A stretch of DNA of 64,000 bases. Origin: Ascaphus truei (lineage: Eukaryota > Chordata > Amphibia > Anura > Ascaphidae). The stretch spans positions 146,346,166-146,410,165 of the forward strand of contig CM071570.1 in NCBI GenBank assembly GCA_036426205.1, read 5' to 3'. Position 1 is the stretch's first letter, and each line of letters opens with the position of its first letter. This document shows positions 33,851-45,244 of this stretch, in pieces. The notes beneath the pieces are model-generated. The model searched no databases. It saw only the letters and a program-made list of their open reading frames with translations, and was not told the DNA's origin. A program made the translations under genes and the position numbers.

Positions 33851-34299
33851 CTACAATGTAAAGAAAATATATTGTTTTATTAATATGCAGCAATATAAAA
33901 TTTATATATAAATATAAATATACAAAATATATATACTGTTGTACTATATATATACAAAATATATATACTGTTGTAATATAAATATAAATATACAAAATAT
34001 ATATACTGTACAGATATAAATATAAATATACAAAATATATATAATGTTGTAATATAAATATGCAAAATATATATACTGTTGTAATATAAATCAACAGAAA
34101 TAACAAAATTATTAGATTTAAATTAAAATTAATTTTATTTTAAAGTTGTATAAATATACTTACGCCTACGTATACTGTAACTAACAGCGCTATACAAAAA
34201 CATGCTATTATTGTTATTATAATATCAAGGTGATGCTCTGTGCAAATCAAATTCGAGAAGGGATTTTCCAAAACGTTGCCGTAAGCAAAGCCTCAAAGT

Positions 34300-34890
34300 T
34301 CCCGTCTCAAAGAGAATTACAAGCAGGCGCAGTGAGGCTTTGTACTGTAGCTCGGCTATGGACGGATTAAGAACACAATGGCAAGATTCAGAAAATTAAC
34401 GACTCTGTGGAGAGTGGGGGGGTTGGGTGACTCATGCGCAGTATAAGCAGCTAAGCAGCTAAATAGCTCCCATCTGAAAAATGATCACACGCAGGCACAG
34501 TGAGGCTTTGAAGCTCGGCTATGGACGGATTAAGAACACAATGGCAAGATTCAGAAAATTAACGACTCTGTGGAGAGGGGGTGGGTGATTGGGTGACTCA
34601 TACGCAGTAAGCAGATAGCTCCCATCTCGAAGAGGCTTAGAGTACACACACGCACTGATAGGTGATTGACGCTCGGCTAGGGACGGATTAAAAACACAAT
34701 GACTAAATTCAGAAAATGAATGACTGTGCAGGTGTCTGTCGAATGACTCTGTGGAGAGGGGGGGTTGGGTGACTCATGCGCAGTAAGCAGCTAAGCTTCC
34801 ATCTGAACAAGGATTACACGCAGGCGCAGTGAGGCTTTCAAGCTCGGCTATGGACGGATTCAAAACACAATGGCAAGATTCCAAAAATTA
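34300..34890 (+). repeat. Tandem array, ~165-170 bp period, four copies
   Basis: Four successive blocks share CGCAGTGAGGCTTT, CTCGGCTATGGACGGATT, ACACAATGGCAAGATTC and CGACTCTGTGGAGAG (first phrases at about 34328, 34496, 34662 and 34820). The third copy is the most diverged and has an extra segment. The array adjoins the right Tc1-like arm. Confidence 0.8.
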
Positions 34891-35444
34891 AAGACAGTCG
34901 CATGAAGTTCAAAGCGAAAGACATGCTTCAATTTCAAAAGGCAGTTCATCATAATAATACATCCCCAAATACAGTACGTAAAAAGCACACAAATCAACCA
35001 TGTGCAGTCAAACGCACAGGGTCGCAGACAAAAGCTACTGTACAGCACAGATTGAATATCGTAATACAGTAAGATGGTTTTTGCAGGCTTGTGGAGAAAA
35101 TAAAAAAATTACAATAAACTTTTTTTTTCACACACTCTAGCAAGCAGTGGTGGAATCAAACGAAGAGGTGTGTATAATCACTGTGTTGGTCCCTTACTAT
35201 GGTCCCCTCTCTTCTCTCCTTTACCTATATATCTAAAACGCCGTGGAGCCACAAGCAGAACAACGCGCCGGAGGACCCCCCTTTTTTCTACCAATTTTCA
35301 AATGAGACATACTGTACTGTACTGCAGAACAGCACTGCAAATGCATGTATACTTTAAATATGCAAATTTACAATTACTGCGCATGCACACACAGACTGTG
35401 TACTGACGTAGGTTGAACCGCGAAGGTATTAGACTTCCAAGACA

Positions 35445-35640
35445 ACAGCTCGCAAACGCCCCCCTGAGTTTTTACACGGCATTGCAGTATTTCAGACAGC
35501 GAGAATAAAATGCTAATATCACGAGCGCTAAAATAACGCAATTCACTCCGGACCAAAAAAACAAAAAAACGCATTTGACCGGGATTATCAGAGAGCCGCG
35601 GATCTAGCCAATTTAGACTAAAGGCGGCCGCCACTGTAAT
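35445..35640 (+). repeat. Terminal-type repeat, copy A (direct repeat of 37609-37797)
   Basis: ACAGCTCGCAAACGCCCCCC...TTTAGACTAAAGGCGGC...CGCCACTGTA is shared with 37609-37797 over ~190 bp. The reverse complement starts TACAGTGGCGGCCGCC, which resembles the TA + CAGTG start of Tc1/mariner terminal repeats. I could not find the opposite end. Confidence 0.65.
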
Positions 35641-35818
35641 AAGGGCCAGGCTTCTTTACCTTTGGGGTCGTCTGAAGGTTTTCTTTATTAGCCTTGGCCT
35701 TTCGCATTGGCTTGGAAAAAGCTTCCGCCTTTCGCTTTTTCAGGGTTGGCACGGCAGAAGCATGTGGGTTCCTGCGTCCGTAGAATCGGGGTTCATATGC
35801 AGATGGAATAAAGCACAA
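35640..35818 (-). other. Small basic reading frame, unrecognised
   Basis: The minus-strand frame reads SAVPTLKKRKAEAFSKPMRK, then AKANKENLQTTPKVKKPGP. It is rich in Lys and resembles a nuclear protein tail. It lies divergently upstream of a transposase first-exon copy. The lack of frame-preserving comparison makes it doubtful. Confidence 0.25.
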
Positions 35819-36129
35819 TGCAGAATCTGGACAAGAGCAAGTTCAGATATAGATCAGCGTGTGGTAGGCTATGCAATTTGTGTGAACTTTTATACACAAT
35901 GTCCCTATTGTGATTGAGGTACAGGTGTTAAAAGTGGGCGTACTGTGTACTAAACCTTTTTTTCGCATGCATGGCCACGAGGTGCAGGTGTTTAAAGTGG
36001 GCGCACTGTAATGAGACTCATTAAAGTATAAATACACCATACATTTTGTTGATTCATTGCACATTGAATACACATCGACTACACATCGAATATCCATTCT
36101 TGTGCTTGTATTTCTTTCTACACGCAGCG

Positions 36130-36322
36130 ATGCCGGTTAAAAAGATTTCTAAGGATCTCAGCATGAGAATATAGGATATGTACAAGAGAGGACAATGAAT
36201 TTCATAGATTCAATGCTGGTTAAGTACTTCGGGCCTCGTTGTACCAGCAGCCACCGTGAGCAATCATGCCCACGGTAAGGCCAGAAATGTCAAGCGAACA
36301 CCAACTGTTACTACCGCCTACG
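36130..36322 (+). pseudogene. Tc1-like transposase exon 1, extra copy A
   Basis: It starts ATGCCGGTTAAAAAGATTTC and aligns with the exon at 28576, but carries several stops (ATATAGGATATG, CAATGAATTTCATAG). The upstream promoter block with TATAAATACACC and CACAATGCAGAATCTGG is also present (from about 35811). No downstream exons follow. Confidence 0.8.
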
Positions 36323-37074
36323 TAAAGTATTTTCAATATGTTTTCTTTACTGTACAGTACTGTAATAGAACTTTTACTTGTTAAATGGCTTATTGTTTTT
36401 AACAGTACCTTTTTCCTAGCAAATATTTGAGATAAAAAAATATTACCACCCCCAATGCAGTATACTGTTTCCCCGTATCGTTACTGTACAGTACAGATTA
36501 AATGCATGTTTTACATTTTTACATTCTTATAATCAATACATTTAAAGACACCCATTGTATTTCAAAGTTAGTTGCACCTTTTTCCTTAATTATCACTCAT
36601 TCCATTATTACTCATAATGACTCACTCACAATCCCCAATGCAGTATACTGTTTACTGTATACTGTATGACACACACACATAAAGTACACGTAATATTATA
36701 TTATAATGTTATAGTATATTTATATAGCTGTATACTGTGTTTATATATCTATATTATATATACAGTATATTATAATTTATATAGCTGTATATTTATATAA
36801 CTATATTATGCAGTATATATTGTTTTAACATTTAGCCATTGAGCTTACTGTAGTGCATAGCCCCCTGTGTCCGTATTTGAATTTTTTCGTGTGCATGTAC
36901 ATGAGGTGCAGGTATTAAAAGTGGGCGTACTGTTATCTAAACCTGTCGAGTGAGGTTGAGACCCATTAAAGTATAAAAACACCATCCATTTTGTTGATTC
37001 ACTGCACATTGAATACACATCAACTACACATCGAATATACATTCTTGTGCTTGTATTTCTTTCTAAACGCAGCG

Positions 37075-37264
37075 ATGCCAATTAAAAAGATTTCAAAGGA
37101 TCTCAGCATGAGAATACAGGATATGTACAAGAGAGGATAAGGAATTTCACAGATACAACACTGGTTAAATACTTTGGGCCTCCTTGTTCCAGCAACCACT
37201 GTGAGCTATCATGCCCATGGTAAGGCCATAAGTGTCAAGCGCACACCAACAGTCACTACTGAGT
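37075..37264 (+). pseudogene. Tc1-like transposase exon 1, extra copy B
   Basis: ATGCCAATTAAAAAGATTTC to ACTACTGAGTAAGT matches copy A about 945 bp upstream. It has a TAA in AGAGGATAAGG and keeps the GTAAGT donor. The two copies and their flanks (for example CACACACATAAAGTACAC at about 36663 and 37505) form a tandem duplication. Confidence 0.8.
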
Positions 37265-37608
37265 AAGTATTTACAGTATGTTTCTTTACTGTACAGTACA
37301 GATTAAATGCATGTTTTTAATATTTGATCAAGATTTACATTCTTAAAATCAATTAATTTTAAGACACCCATGATACCCATTGTATTTCAATGTTAGTTGC
37401 ACCTCTTTCCTTAATTATCACTCATTTCATTATTACTCATAATGACTCACTCACAACCCCCAATGCAGTATACAGTATACTGTTTACTGTATACAGTATG
37501 CCACACACACATAAAGTACACATAATATTATATTATAATGTTATAGTATATTTATATAACTGTATACTGTGTTTATATATCTATATTATATATACAGTAT
37601 ATTATAAA

Positions 37609-37797
37609 CAGCTCGCAAACGCCCCCCTGAGTTTTTACACGGCATTGCAGTATTTCAGACAGCGAGAATAAAATGCTAATATAACGAGCGCGAAAATAAC
37701 GCAGTTCACTCCGGGCGAAAACGACACAAAACCGCACATAACCGGGATAATCTGAAAATCGTGGATCTAGCTGATTTAGACTAAAGGCGGACGCCAC
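37609..37797 (+). repeat. Terminal-type repeat, copy B
   Basis: Direct repeat of 35445-35640, ending GGCGGACGCCACTGTA. It abuts the AT-rich tail of the second exon-1 duplication unit. Confidence 0.65.
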
Positions 37798-38596
37798 TGT
37801 AGTTAAGTCCAATTTCGGGGTCGAGGCAAGCAGGCAGCAGGCAGGGATAGTCAAGTCCAATTAAAGGGTCAAGGCAGGTGGCAGGCAGGGATGGTCAGGT
37901 CCAGGCAGAGGTCAAGCACAAGCAGGTAATCACAGAGGCAAGCTCAAGCAGAACAAGGTACAGAGTACTTTGCACGAGCACTGACACGTGAGCAATTGCC
38001 TGCTTTTTAAAGGCCAGAAGTAGTTGCGGTCAATGAGGGCCAGAGAGAGGCTGACTTCCTGCCAGGAAGTGAGGAGCAGGAATTGCCAGGATGCAAGATG
38101 GCCACGGTAGCTTCTGTGAGGGTGAGAGGTCTCTTCCTGTTGGCAACCATCTTTAGTATCCATACAGATCACTTATAAGATTAAGGTGATAAACTTTTTG
38201 TATATTTATTTGCTATTCATACAATCTACAGTGCTGTACTTATGCTTGCTATTTATGTGGTTGTCAACATGAACAGATTATACAGTGATATACTGATATA
38301 CTGGAGATTCCCTTAAAAGTGAATAAGTGAAAACTATTAACAAAGAGTGGCAATAACCGGGCTTTGCTTTTTTTGTAAAAAGTATTTAGCATTTCTTGTT
38401 GTCTCAGACATCTACTCAAATGAAGAAACCGAATATATTTTTTGAGATACATATCGTATTTATTTAAGTAATAATCCCTGAAGAACAGGGTGACACAAGG
38501 GTAGGCTAAAAAACGGCAAATAAGTATCAAATCACAAAACCAGACAAAATGTGACATGAAAAAAGAGAAAAAAGTTACAAAAATAGAAATAGGGGG
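37798..38596. other. Unassigned sequence
   Basis: Short internal repeats of GGCAGGCAGGGATRGTCARGTCC occur near 37830-37905. No gene is recognised. Confidence 0.4.
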
Positions 38597-38630
38597 GCAA
38601 CATTTTTGGGGAAAACCCCATCTTCAGGCC
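38597..38630 (-). other. Hammerhead-like motif (degenerate)
   Basis: The minus strand reads CCTGAAGA, then a perfect TGGGG-TTTT-CCCCA stem, then AAAATG. The CUGANGA part and stem II fit a hammerhead, but the GAAA box is AAAA. Confidence 0.4.
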
Positions 38631-38865
38631 TGTTTCAAAAGGTTCTAGATGACCATAATACTTTCCTTAGAAAATATCGTAATAGTTTAACCAGACTATC
38701 ATGAATCAAGTGAAATAAAGGAGTTCCAGGCAGATCGGCAAAAGAGTTGAAGTCAGCGTATCAGAAACGTCCCGTCCCCACTATCCCTCCAACAGCCCCT
38801 CCTCACTAACCACCATAACTCTAAAATCCCACGCACAAAACAGAAACTCGCCCCCATCCCCGCGT

Positions 38866-39178
38866 ATAAATAAGGAAAAAGAAAACAGAACAAATACACA
38901 ATGGTATAGTAAAAAATATATGCAGCACACAAAACAATGTAGTCTTAAAAAAATAGTAGAGAAAAAAGGGCATGCTATGTCCTTTTTTCTCTACTATTTT
39001 TTTAAGACTACATTGTTTTGGATGATGTGAAACATTTACTCTGCTACATCCCAGCTACAATCAAGATATGTAAGTGTATTCATTTTCACTTATGTATCTA
39101 GTGTATGCTGCATCTACATATATTTTTTACTATACCATTGTGTATTTGTTTTGTTTTCTTTTTCCTTATTTATACATC
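38866..39178. repeat. Nested inverted repeat with a perfect 40-bp hairpin
   Basis: The inner arms 38930-38969 and 38981-39020 are perfect reverse complements (CAAAACAATGTAGTCTTAAA... to its complement) with an 11-base loop. The outer arms, about 38866-38926 and 39107-39178, are also complementary (AATACACAATGGTATAGT). An 86-bp unpaired insertion lies on the right side. A transcript would form a long double-stranded hairpin. Confidence 0.9.
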
Positions 39179-39179
39179 A

Positions 39180-40084
39180 AGGATGACTACTTGAGTCTAC
39201 GCACTGGACGACTTTTCCATTTTTCTATAAACTACTTTAAAGATGTGCTGACTGTTTTGTATAGAGTATAGTGCTTTATTGTGTTCCCTACTTGACTAGT
39301 TACTCTAATCTGATTCTGTATGCCTGATTCAACACAGAACAAATCAATCCTGTGTCGTTCTCTATCCATTATAATACAGAAAGAAACCTGTCACCTTCAT
39401 GATTAAAGACTATATTATTATTTTAAAATAAAAGTAATACTCAATACATTTCTACCGACCACAGGTCAGATGCTAATGAACCATTAACCCAACATTGCTG
39501 ATGCAAAAAACGCTATTAATATTAGTGCATGGAAATAATGTTACGATTAACAGATAAAACCAAAATTTGTCATTATTCTCTGCCAGACCATTATTAAACT
39601 AACGCTATTTCATAAGCTTCCCAAGGAAGACAAATACATGTTTAAGTAAAAAGTGGTACCCTAATATATTCTTTTGGTCTGGAACTCAGCACTTTCTATT
39701 AAAATAGTTATATGTCAGACCAAGATATATTATGTATAATATAACCTATAACCTTAATAAACTTACTTTTGTTGAATGAAGGTGAGCACAATCTTGGCCT
39801 CTATACAAGTTTCGCCGTTCGGCACTTGGAGTGGGTAGACTGCGGCCTAAGTGTGACTGTGATTACGTCCAAGCGCGGTCACGGCCAAGCACCCCAATTC
39901 CCCAGAAGGTTGAATGCAGCGGGGGTTCCCTGCTTCTAAATGGGACTCCCACAGCATTCATCCTACCAGGCTGCCACCTGTATGTAAGATCTGCGCAGAG
40001 AGAACCAAGAGAAAGTAATCCCTTGCTCGGTCTCTCCCCGTGCAACTCTTACAGCAGATCACACAATGCTCTTTAGCACATATT
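39180..40084. other. Unassigned sequence
   Basis: No gene is seen. GC-richer sequence from about 39800 leads into the foldback elements. Confidence 0.35.
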
Positions 40085-40345
40085 ATTGAAGCAGCGGGTC
40101 TCCAGAGCTGAACAGCATTAACGTCCTGGGACACCCTGCTTCCCGAGGTACAGGCCTCTGTATGGGGTGTCGGTGTCTCTTGCAAGTTTAAATCTCCTGC
40201 ATCACGGCCTACATGACTGGGACATTTAAACAGCAAGATACCGACACCCCATACGGAGATCTTTACCTCTGGAATCAGGGGGTCTCTTGAGATGAAATGA
40301 ATGTGATTTAACTCCTGAGACCCTCTGCTTCAGTACTGTGTACTA
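40085..40345. mobile_element. Foldback element, copy 1
   Basis: Arms starting GAAGCAGCGGGTCTCCAGAG and, in reverse complement, GAAGCAGAGGGTCTCAGGAG are inverted over ~105 bp around a short centre near TTTAAA...TTTAAA. Related arms lie at 9570, 40505-40690 and 41346-41555. No coding sequence is present. Confidence 0.75.
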
Positions 40346-40504
40346 AAAATACAAATAAACTAAAAGCAAAGCTTCATTACCTTAGTGGCTAACCACTAGC
40401 TAGAGGGAGGGGCAGGAGGGGTTAACCCCTTCATTACATTCACGGGTTTGCCACTAAGGTAATGAAGCTTTGCTTTTAGTTTAATTTTTATTTTTAGTAC
40501 ATAC

Positions 40505-40690
40505 TTTAGGATTGTAGCAGGGGGTCTCCGGAGCTGAACCGCATTTATTTCAGGTCCAGGACCCTCTGCTTCCCGAGATATAGACCTCCGAATGGGGTGC
40601 CGGTATCTTGGAGCTTTTTAATATCCTGGTTATGTGGGCTGTGACGTGGATTATTTAAACTTGTAGGAGATACCGGCACCCCATATGGGT
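40505..40690. mobile_element. Foldback element, copy 2 (right arm truncated)
   Basis: GTAGCAGGGGGTCTCCGGAG...GGGTGCCGGTATCTTGG is followed by the inverted GATACCGGCACCCCATATGG. The rest of the right arm is replaced by a motif-bearing sequence with GGCGAAACACACATAGGG (40716-40732). Confidence 0.7.
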
Positions 40691-41345
40691 GCTTCCTCGG
40701 GAAAGTCACTAGGTGGCGAAACACACATAGGGTTTTTACACGTTAGCAATAATAGGACGCTACGTGAGCTAGAGGGCGGTCATTAGGCGTACTGACAGAT
40801 GATTCAATCTGTAGCTCCCAGGTGCCCCTGATCTAGTGGTGTTCCAGGAACGCACTGAACGACATCAGGTCTCACCTCTCTCTGCATCTCCCTGTGTATC
40901 CTCGGTTCATGACTGTTGTACCACTCAATTATTATACCATGATTTCTATCATAGTTGAGCTTAGACAGGATATTTGTATAAGGACAGGTAGCGTTATACA
41001 TATTTTAAATCATAATCAGGACCTTTATATCTACATCCTTGGCTAAATGAATTATCATTGGTTAGTATCAATAACATTAGTTCCTCTATGGACTTTATAT
41101 TGGTAGCTTGTACAGATGCAGCGGCCTAGATTCAACCACATCATGATCCCAATTCGGCAAATACCTCGCGAGATGGTCTGAAGCAGACTAATGGCCCAGT
41201 GTATTAACACAGCGGGGGTCCCTGCTGTGTGAATCCTACCGGGTTCTCCCTGTAAGAAATGTGCAGTAAGAGAGACAGAATCAGTCACTCTACCTGCGCA
41301 CCTCTAACAGGCAATCACATGAGTTTTATTTCATTTTAATATTAC

Positions 41346-41555
41346 TGTATTGTAGCAGGGGATCTCTGGAGCTGAAGCGCATTGATTTCAGGTCCAGGGA
41401 CCCCTGCTTCCCGAGTTACAGGCCCCGTGATCAGGGAATTTAAACAAATCAGAGGGATACCGGCACCCCATAACGGGACTTGTAACTAAGGATGCATGGG
41501 GTCCCCGGACCTGAAATAAATGCGGTTCAGCTCCGGAGACTCTCTGCTACAATAT
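41346..41555. mobile_element. Foldback element, copy 3
   Basis: The left arm TTGTAGCAGGGGATCTCTGG and the right arm, in reverse complement TTGTAGCAGAGAGTCTCCGG, are inverted. They share TTTCAGGTCCRGGGACCCC and meet near GATACCGGCACCCC. Confidence 0.75.
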
Positions 41556-41894
41556 TAAAATAAAATAAAAGCAGCTTCATTACCTTAGTGGCTAACTGCT
41601 AAGGCAAGGAAGGGGCTAAGGCAGACTACCAGGTTTATTAGGGGCAGAGGGGGTGAGTGAAGGGTGTAATTGCCCCAGGTTGGGTGGTTAGGCCTCTCAG
41701 GTGGGCAGTGGGATGGGTTAACCCCTTCATTTCCTTAGCAGTAGTAACCGCTGACTTAACATCTTGAAATTTTGCTCAGTACAACAGGGGAATCCTGCTT
41801 TCGTAATTGCAAAGGCACTTGTAGGCTTGTCTGCAAAGTGGATTGCTAGTACATGCTTCCGAAAGCGTGCTGACACAACGTGATCACGTCAAAA

Positions 41895-41975
41895 CCTACG
41901 CGTTTCATCAAAATTCAATGACTTCATCAAGCATGTGGCTTGAAGGTAAAATAAAGATATATATATATATATATA
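41895..41975 (-). other. Hammerhead-like motif next to a (TA)n tract
   Basis: The minus strand reads CTTGATGAAGTCATTGAA...TTTGATGAAACGCGTAGG (41931-41895). A (TA)n run lies at about 41959-41974. The stem II region is weak, so ribozyme activity is unproven. Confidence 0.4.
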
Positions 41976-42582
41976 GGAAAATTTTAAAGAACTGATTGGT
42001 CAACATGAAAAAGCCTGAGATCTAATTAGAAATGTGAAAACTAAAAATAATATATATATATAATATATATATTTTATCAGCTTGTCCAGGCTGACATTAA
42101 CCCTGTCATTTCCTATGCATTTAATGGCATATACTGTATATAGGCCGATATATGCATAGGCAAGATAAGAAAAACCAACCTGAAATAGATTAAATAATAA
42201 TTAAAATACATGACAGTACATATTAAATTCTTAGTAGCCCACGGGGCAACTAGTCATGGGTTTCCATAACCAGCTGACCAAAAAGGGTTACAAACTGCTT
42301 AATATAAACATAAAGCTACACTATCTACACCCCTTGTCCACCTGAGTGCCTTTGAATCCATTGACATTCACTGGGGCCGTAGCCTAAGCCCTAATGGAGC
42401 CTATATAGCCACAATAGCAATTAATGGACACCCTAAATAAAGTCATTACTTACCCCTGCCAGGATTAAGGCCATCCTCCTCATCCTCAGTGGCACCAGCA
42501 GATAATTCCAATCACGTGAAAACCATGACTAGTTTACCTGTGGGCTACTAAGGGGTTAATATGTACTGTAATGTTAATTACT

Positions 42583-43326
42583 TGTCACGCTGTGCAGCCC
42601 GCAGACCAGACCAGTCCCCTGTACTGAGGTGGGATGTAGAGTATACGCACCGACAGCAGAGGGGGCGTGTCAAGGATGTGGCGTAGTAGCGTAGCCAGGC
42701 CTGGATGTAGATAACGAATGGTCAAGTACTTGCCGAGTCCGAGGATATAGAAAGTTCCGTAGTCAAAATCCGTAGCAGAGTCCAAGGATCTTAGAGGTAG
42801 AGTAGTCTGTAGGAAAGCCGAGTTCAGGAGCCAGAGGAGGTATTCAGACGAGCCGGGTCAATAGCTATAGGAAATAAACACAAAGAGAGCACAACACAAG
42901 TACCAGGCAAAACAGGTAGCAAGGAGCTATGCAGAGCAAGGAAGTGAAAGCAAAGCATGATATTTAAAGCGGCAGTGACCAATCCGGACGAGGGCCATGG
43001 CGGGGGCGTGTTGAGGAGATGCTTGTGAGTGGATGAGAGACCAGGAAGTAGTAGAGTACAGTTGAGAGTGCTGGAAACATGGTGAAGACTCCCACGCCGA
43101 GTGGGGGGCGGAGACAGGCATAATGGGCGCGCTATAAATCCTTGAAGGAAGCGAGCGCTCTGTAACACCAGCACCAGAATCCAAGATGGCGGCCAATGCG
43201 GCGTTCAAGGTATGTGCTGGGCGGCGGCATGGGTAGCAACGGGGGGCAGGGGCAGCAGCCGCTGCAGTACTGGTAGTGGGTAAGGAGGGGTCACACCGCA
43301 AGGGACGTGGCCCCCGATTCCTTACA
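42583..43326 (-). repeat. Solo LTR of the Sushi-type Ty3 element (TTACT duplication)
   Basis: On the minus strand it runs TGTAAGGAATCGG...CAGCGTGACA (744 bp). A perfect 5-bp duplication, TTACT, lies at 42578-42582 and 43327-43331. It is homologous to the LTR at 62375-63022 along its length. The predicted RNA start GCTCTGCATA (minus strand, 42937-42928) is conserved, with a TTTAAATAT box 23-31 bases upstream. Confidence 0.92.
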
Positions 43327-43586
43327 TTACTATTGTATCATCTAATTAAGTTTGATTTAGCTTATCTTGCCTATGTTTATAATGGGCAATACAATGCAGT
43401 GATATCTTGTCAATGATAATTGATATCTGCTGTGGAGCTGCTTTCGTGCCTTTGAACTGCAGCTGAAAAATGATACAGGATTTTACATGCAAAGATGATA
43501 TACCTCGATCCATACATGCATAGTATGCCCTCTGTGGAGCCCATTTTTTCTATTTATTGACTTAATCATAACTACTTACATATACT

Positions 43587-44221
43587 TGTAACAGGGGAGT
43601 AATCCCTGTTCAAGTAATGTGCCTTTAATCTAGCAGTGTGGTGGTTAACTGCTGGTAGTCAATTAATAAACACCACCTGCCTGATTTAGATTGCTTACAA
43701 AGCCTGTCTGTTGAGACAGGAAGGGATTCCTTAGCTCACTTGTGAGCTGACCTTTGGAGACAGAGCAGGGGTTCTTGAGTCTCCCAGGAGAGACTGACCA
43801 AGAGAACACAGATCCCTGGAGCTGACCTGTCTTGAGCTCTGCCAGAAGACACAGCATAGCTGATTTCAAGACACAGGGAAAACTTCTGGACCTGAAAGCT
43901 GACACACCCTGAGAGAAGGGAGCTGAACCAGGAACTGAGAAGATTTTCCCTCCAAGAAACAGATAAGACTTTCATTCTTAAGAGACTTCTTATATCTGCT
44001 TATTTCATGCTGTGTGTTTGGGGCTGGGAGAAATGCTTGACTAAGGGAGATGTGAATTAATTGCATAGTGTTTCACTAGAACCACTCCCAAGTGAATAGA
44101 AGCTTTGTTTCCCCCTTGTTTGGATGGTTTCCTAATGTTAAGGAAAAGGCACAATAAAGCCTCGTTATAATTTCACCTTATAAAGTCTCCAATTGTGTAC
44201 CTCTGTGAACGTCCGTCTACA
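43587..44221 (+). repeat. 5' LTR, family 1
   Basis: TGTAACAGGGGAGTAATCCC...CGTCCGTCTACA, 635 bp, with GCACAATAAAGCC (polyadenylation signal) near 44149. It retains about 56 bp (CCTGTTCAAGTAATG...GCTGGTAGT) that the 3' LTR lacks. Confidence 0.9.
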
Positions 44222-44223
44222 TA

Positions 44224-44241
44224 TGGTGTCCGAAGTGAGAT
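44224..44241 (+). other. Primer-binding site, tRNA-Leu-like
   Basis: TGGTGTCCGAAGTGAGAT begins two bases after the 5' LTR. From memory the complement of a vertebrate tRNA-Leu(CAG) 3' end is TGGTGTCAGAAGTGGGAT, giving 16 of 18 matches. The tRNA identity is an inference. Confidence 0.65.
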
Positions 44242-45020
44242 GAGAGCTGTCTTTGTAGTTAAAAAGGACCGGAGATTTTTTATGTGAATTTTTTTTTATG
44301 CTTTTTGCCTACAAACAGTCTGAGCAACTTAAAAAAAAAAAAAAAAAAAGAAACCTCATGCAGCAGAGATCAGAGTTAAAGGGATACACACCACTGAAAA
44401 CTTACAAACCCACAGATGGACTCTTTGCCCCAATCCCAAGAGGAGAGAGACTGCTGAAGCAGCTAAACCTTATTTGCCTATCACAACGTGTAATATGGTC
44501 ATTGAAATAGGGGTTTTGCCTTCCAGCCATTGTCAGGGTTCAAGAAGTGAGTCAGCCCTTAAAATGGGATAGGTATTTGTTGTTTTCAAAAGCTTCGCTA
44601 AAGCAGTGAATACAGATGGTGACCCACGAGTGGTACTGATTTTGCAAATAAAGGTTGCCACACCGCATAGGGCTACCAGCTGTGAATGGAGTATATGCAG
44701 AAAAGTGTGAAAATTGATACAAGACTGTGCTGCAGCAGGGGAAACAAATGCTGAGTGTAAAATTGCCCTATAGGGGAAAAAGGTATTTCAAAGCCAATTG
44801 CTGAGTGTTGAGTCACCCTGCCGGAATGAAAGAAATAGTCCACTGCAAAGAATGTTTTTTTTCTGCAAGAAAAAAAAGTCTGCCTATATATATCTTGGAA
44901 GAAAAAGAGACACCCAAAGTGTGAAGTGTGAATGCCATAATACCCAAAGATAAGACTTAGAAAAGAAATTACTGAACTCAGGCAGAAAACCAAATTCTGT
45001 TGCTGAAGCGGAGGGATTTC

Positions 45021-45180
45021 ACCTAGCAAGTAAATGGTGTAAAGCAAACATAAGTTTTTACCTAGCAACCACACATTCAGCAAACCTAATGAGAGATTAA
45101 ACCTAGCAAGTAAATGGTGTAAAGCAAATAGACTTTTTTACCTAGCAACTGCACATCTTGTATACCTGATAAGAGAAAAT
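45021..45180 (+). repeat. 80-bp tandem duplication in the element leader
   Basis: ACCTAGCAAGTAAATGGTGT starts at 45021 and again at 45101. Each copy continues with AAAGCAAA and TTTTTACCTAGCAAC. The duplication lies just upstream of the first reading frame. Confidence 0.85.
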
Positions 45181-45244
45181 GCATGCACAGTACTGCTGAT
45201 ATTGTAAAACTTATCCAAGAAAGAAAAATTCTACAGAGACGCCT

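Larger units (their letters stand above)
28745..34168. repeat. Large inverted pair of Tc1-like copies around a Penelope element
   Basis: The arm 28745-30701 and the reverse complement of 32318-34168 align through introns and exons, from AACGCGTAAGTATATTTATA to CAGCAGTATTGATGTACACA. Two large indels interrupt the match: a 585-bp TA-flanked insertion (29157-29741, left only) and the exon 4-5 block (right only). The centre, 30702-32317, is mostly Penelope-like sequence. Confidence 0.85.

Noticed and set aside
42824..43301. Pro/Ala-rich minus-strand frames
   Set aside because: They lie inside the Sushi-type solo LTR, and similar frames appear in the LTR at 62375, so they are LTR sequence rather than genes.
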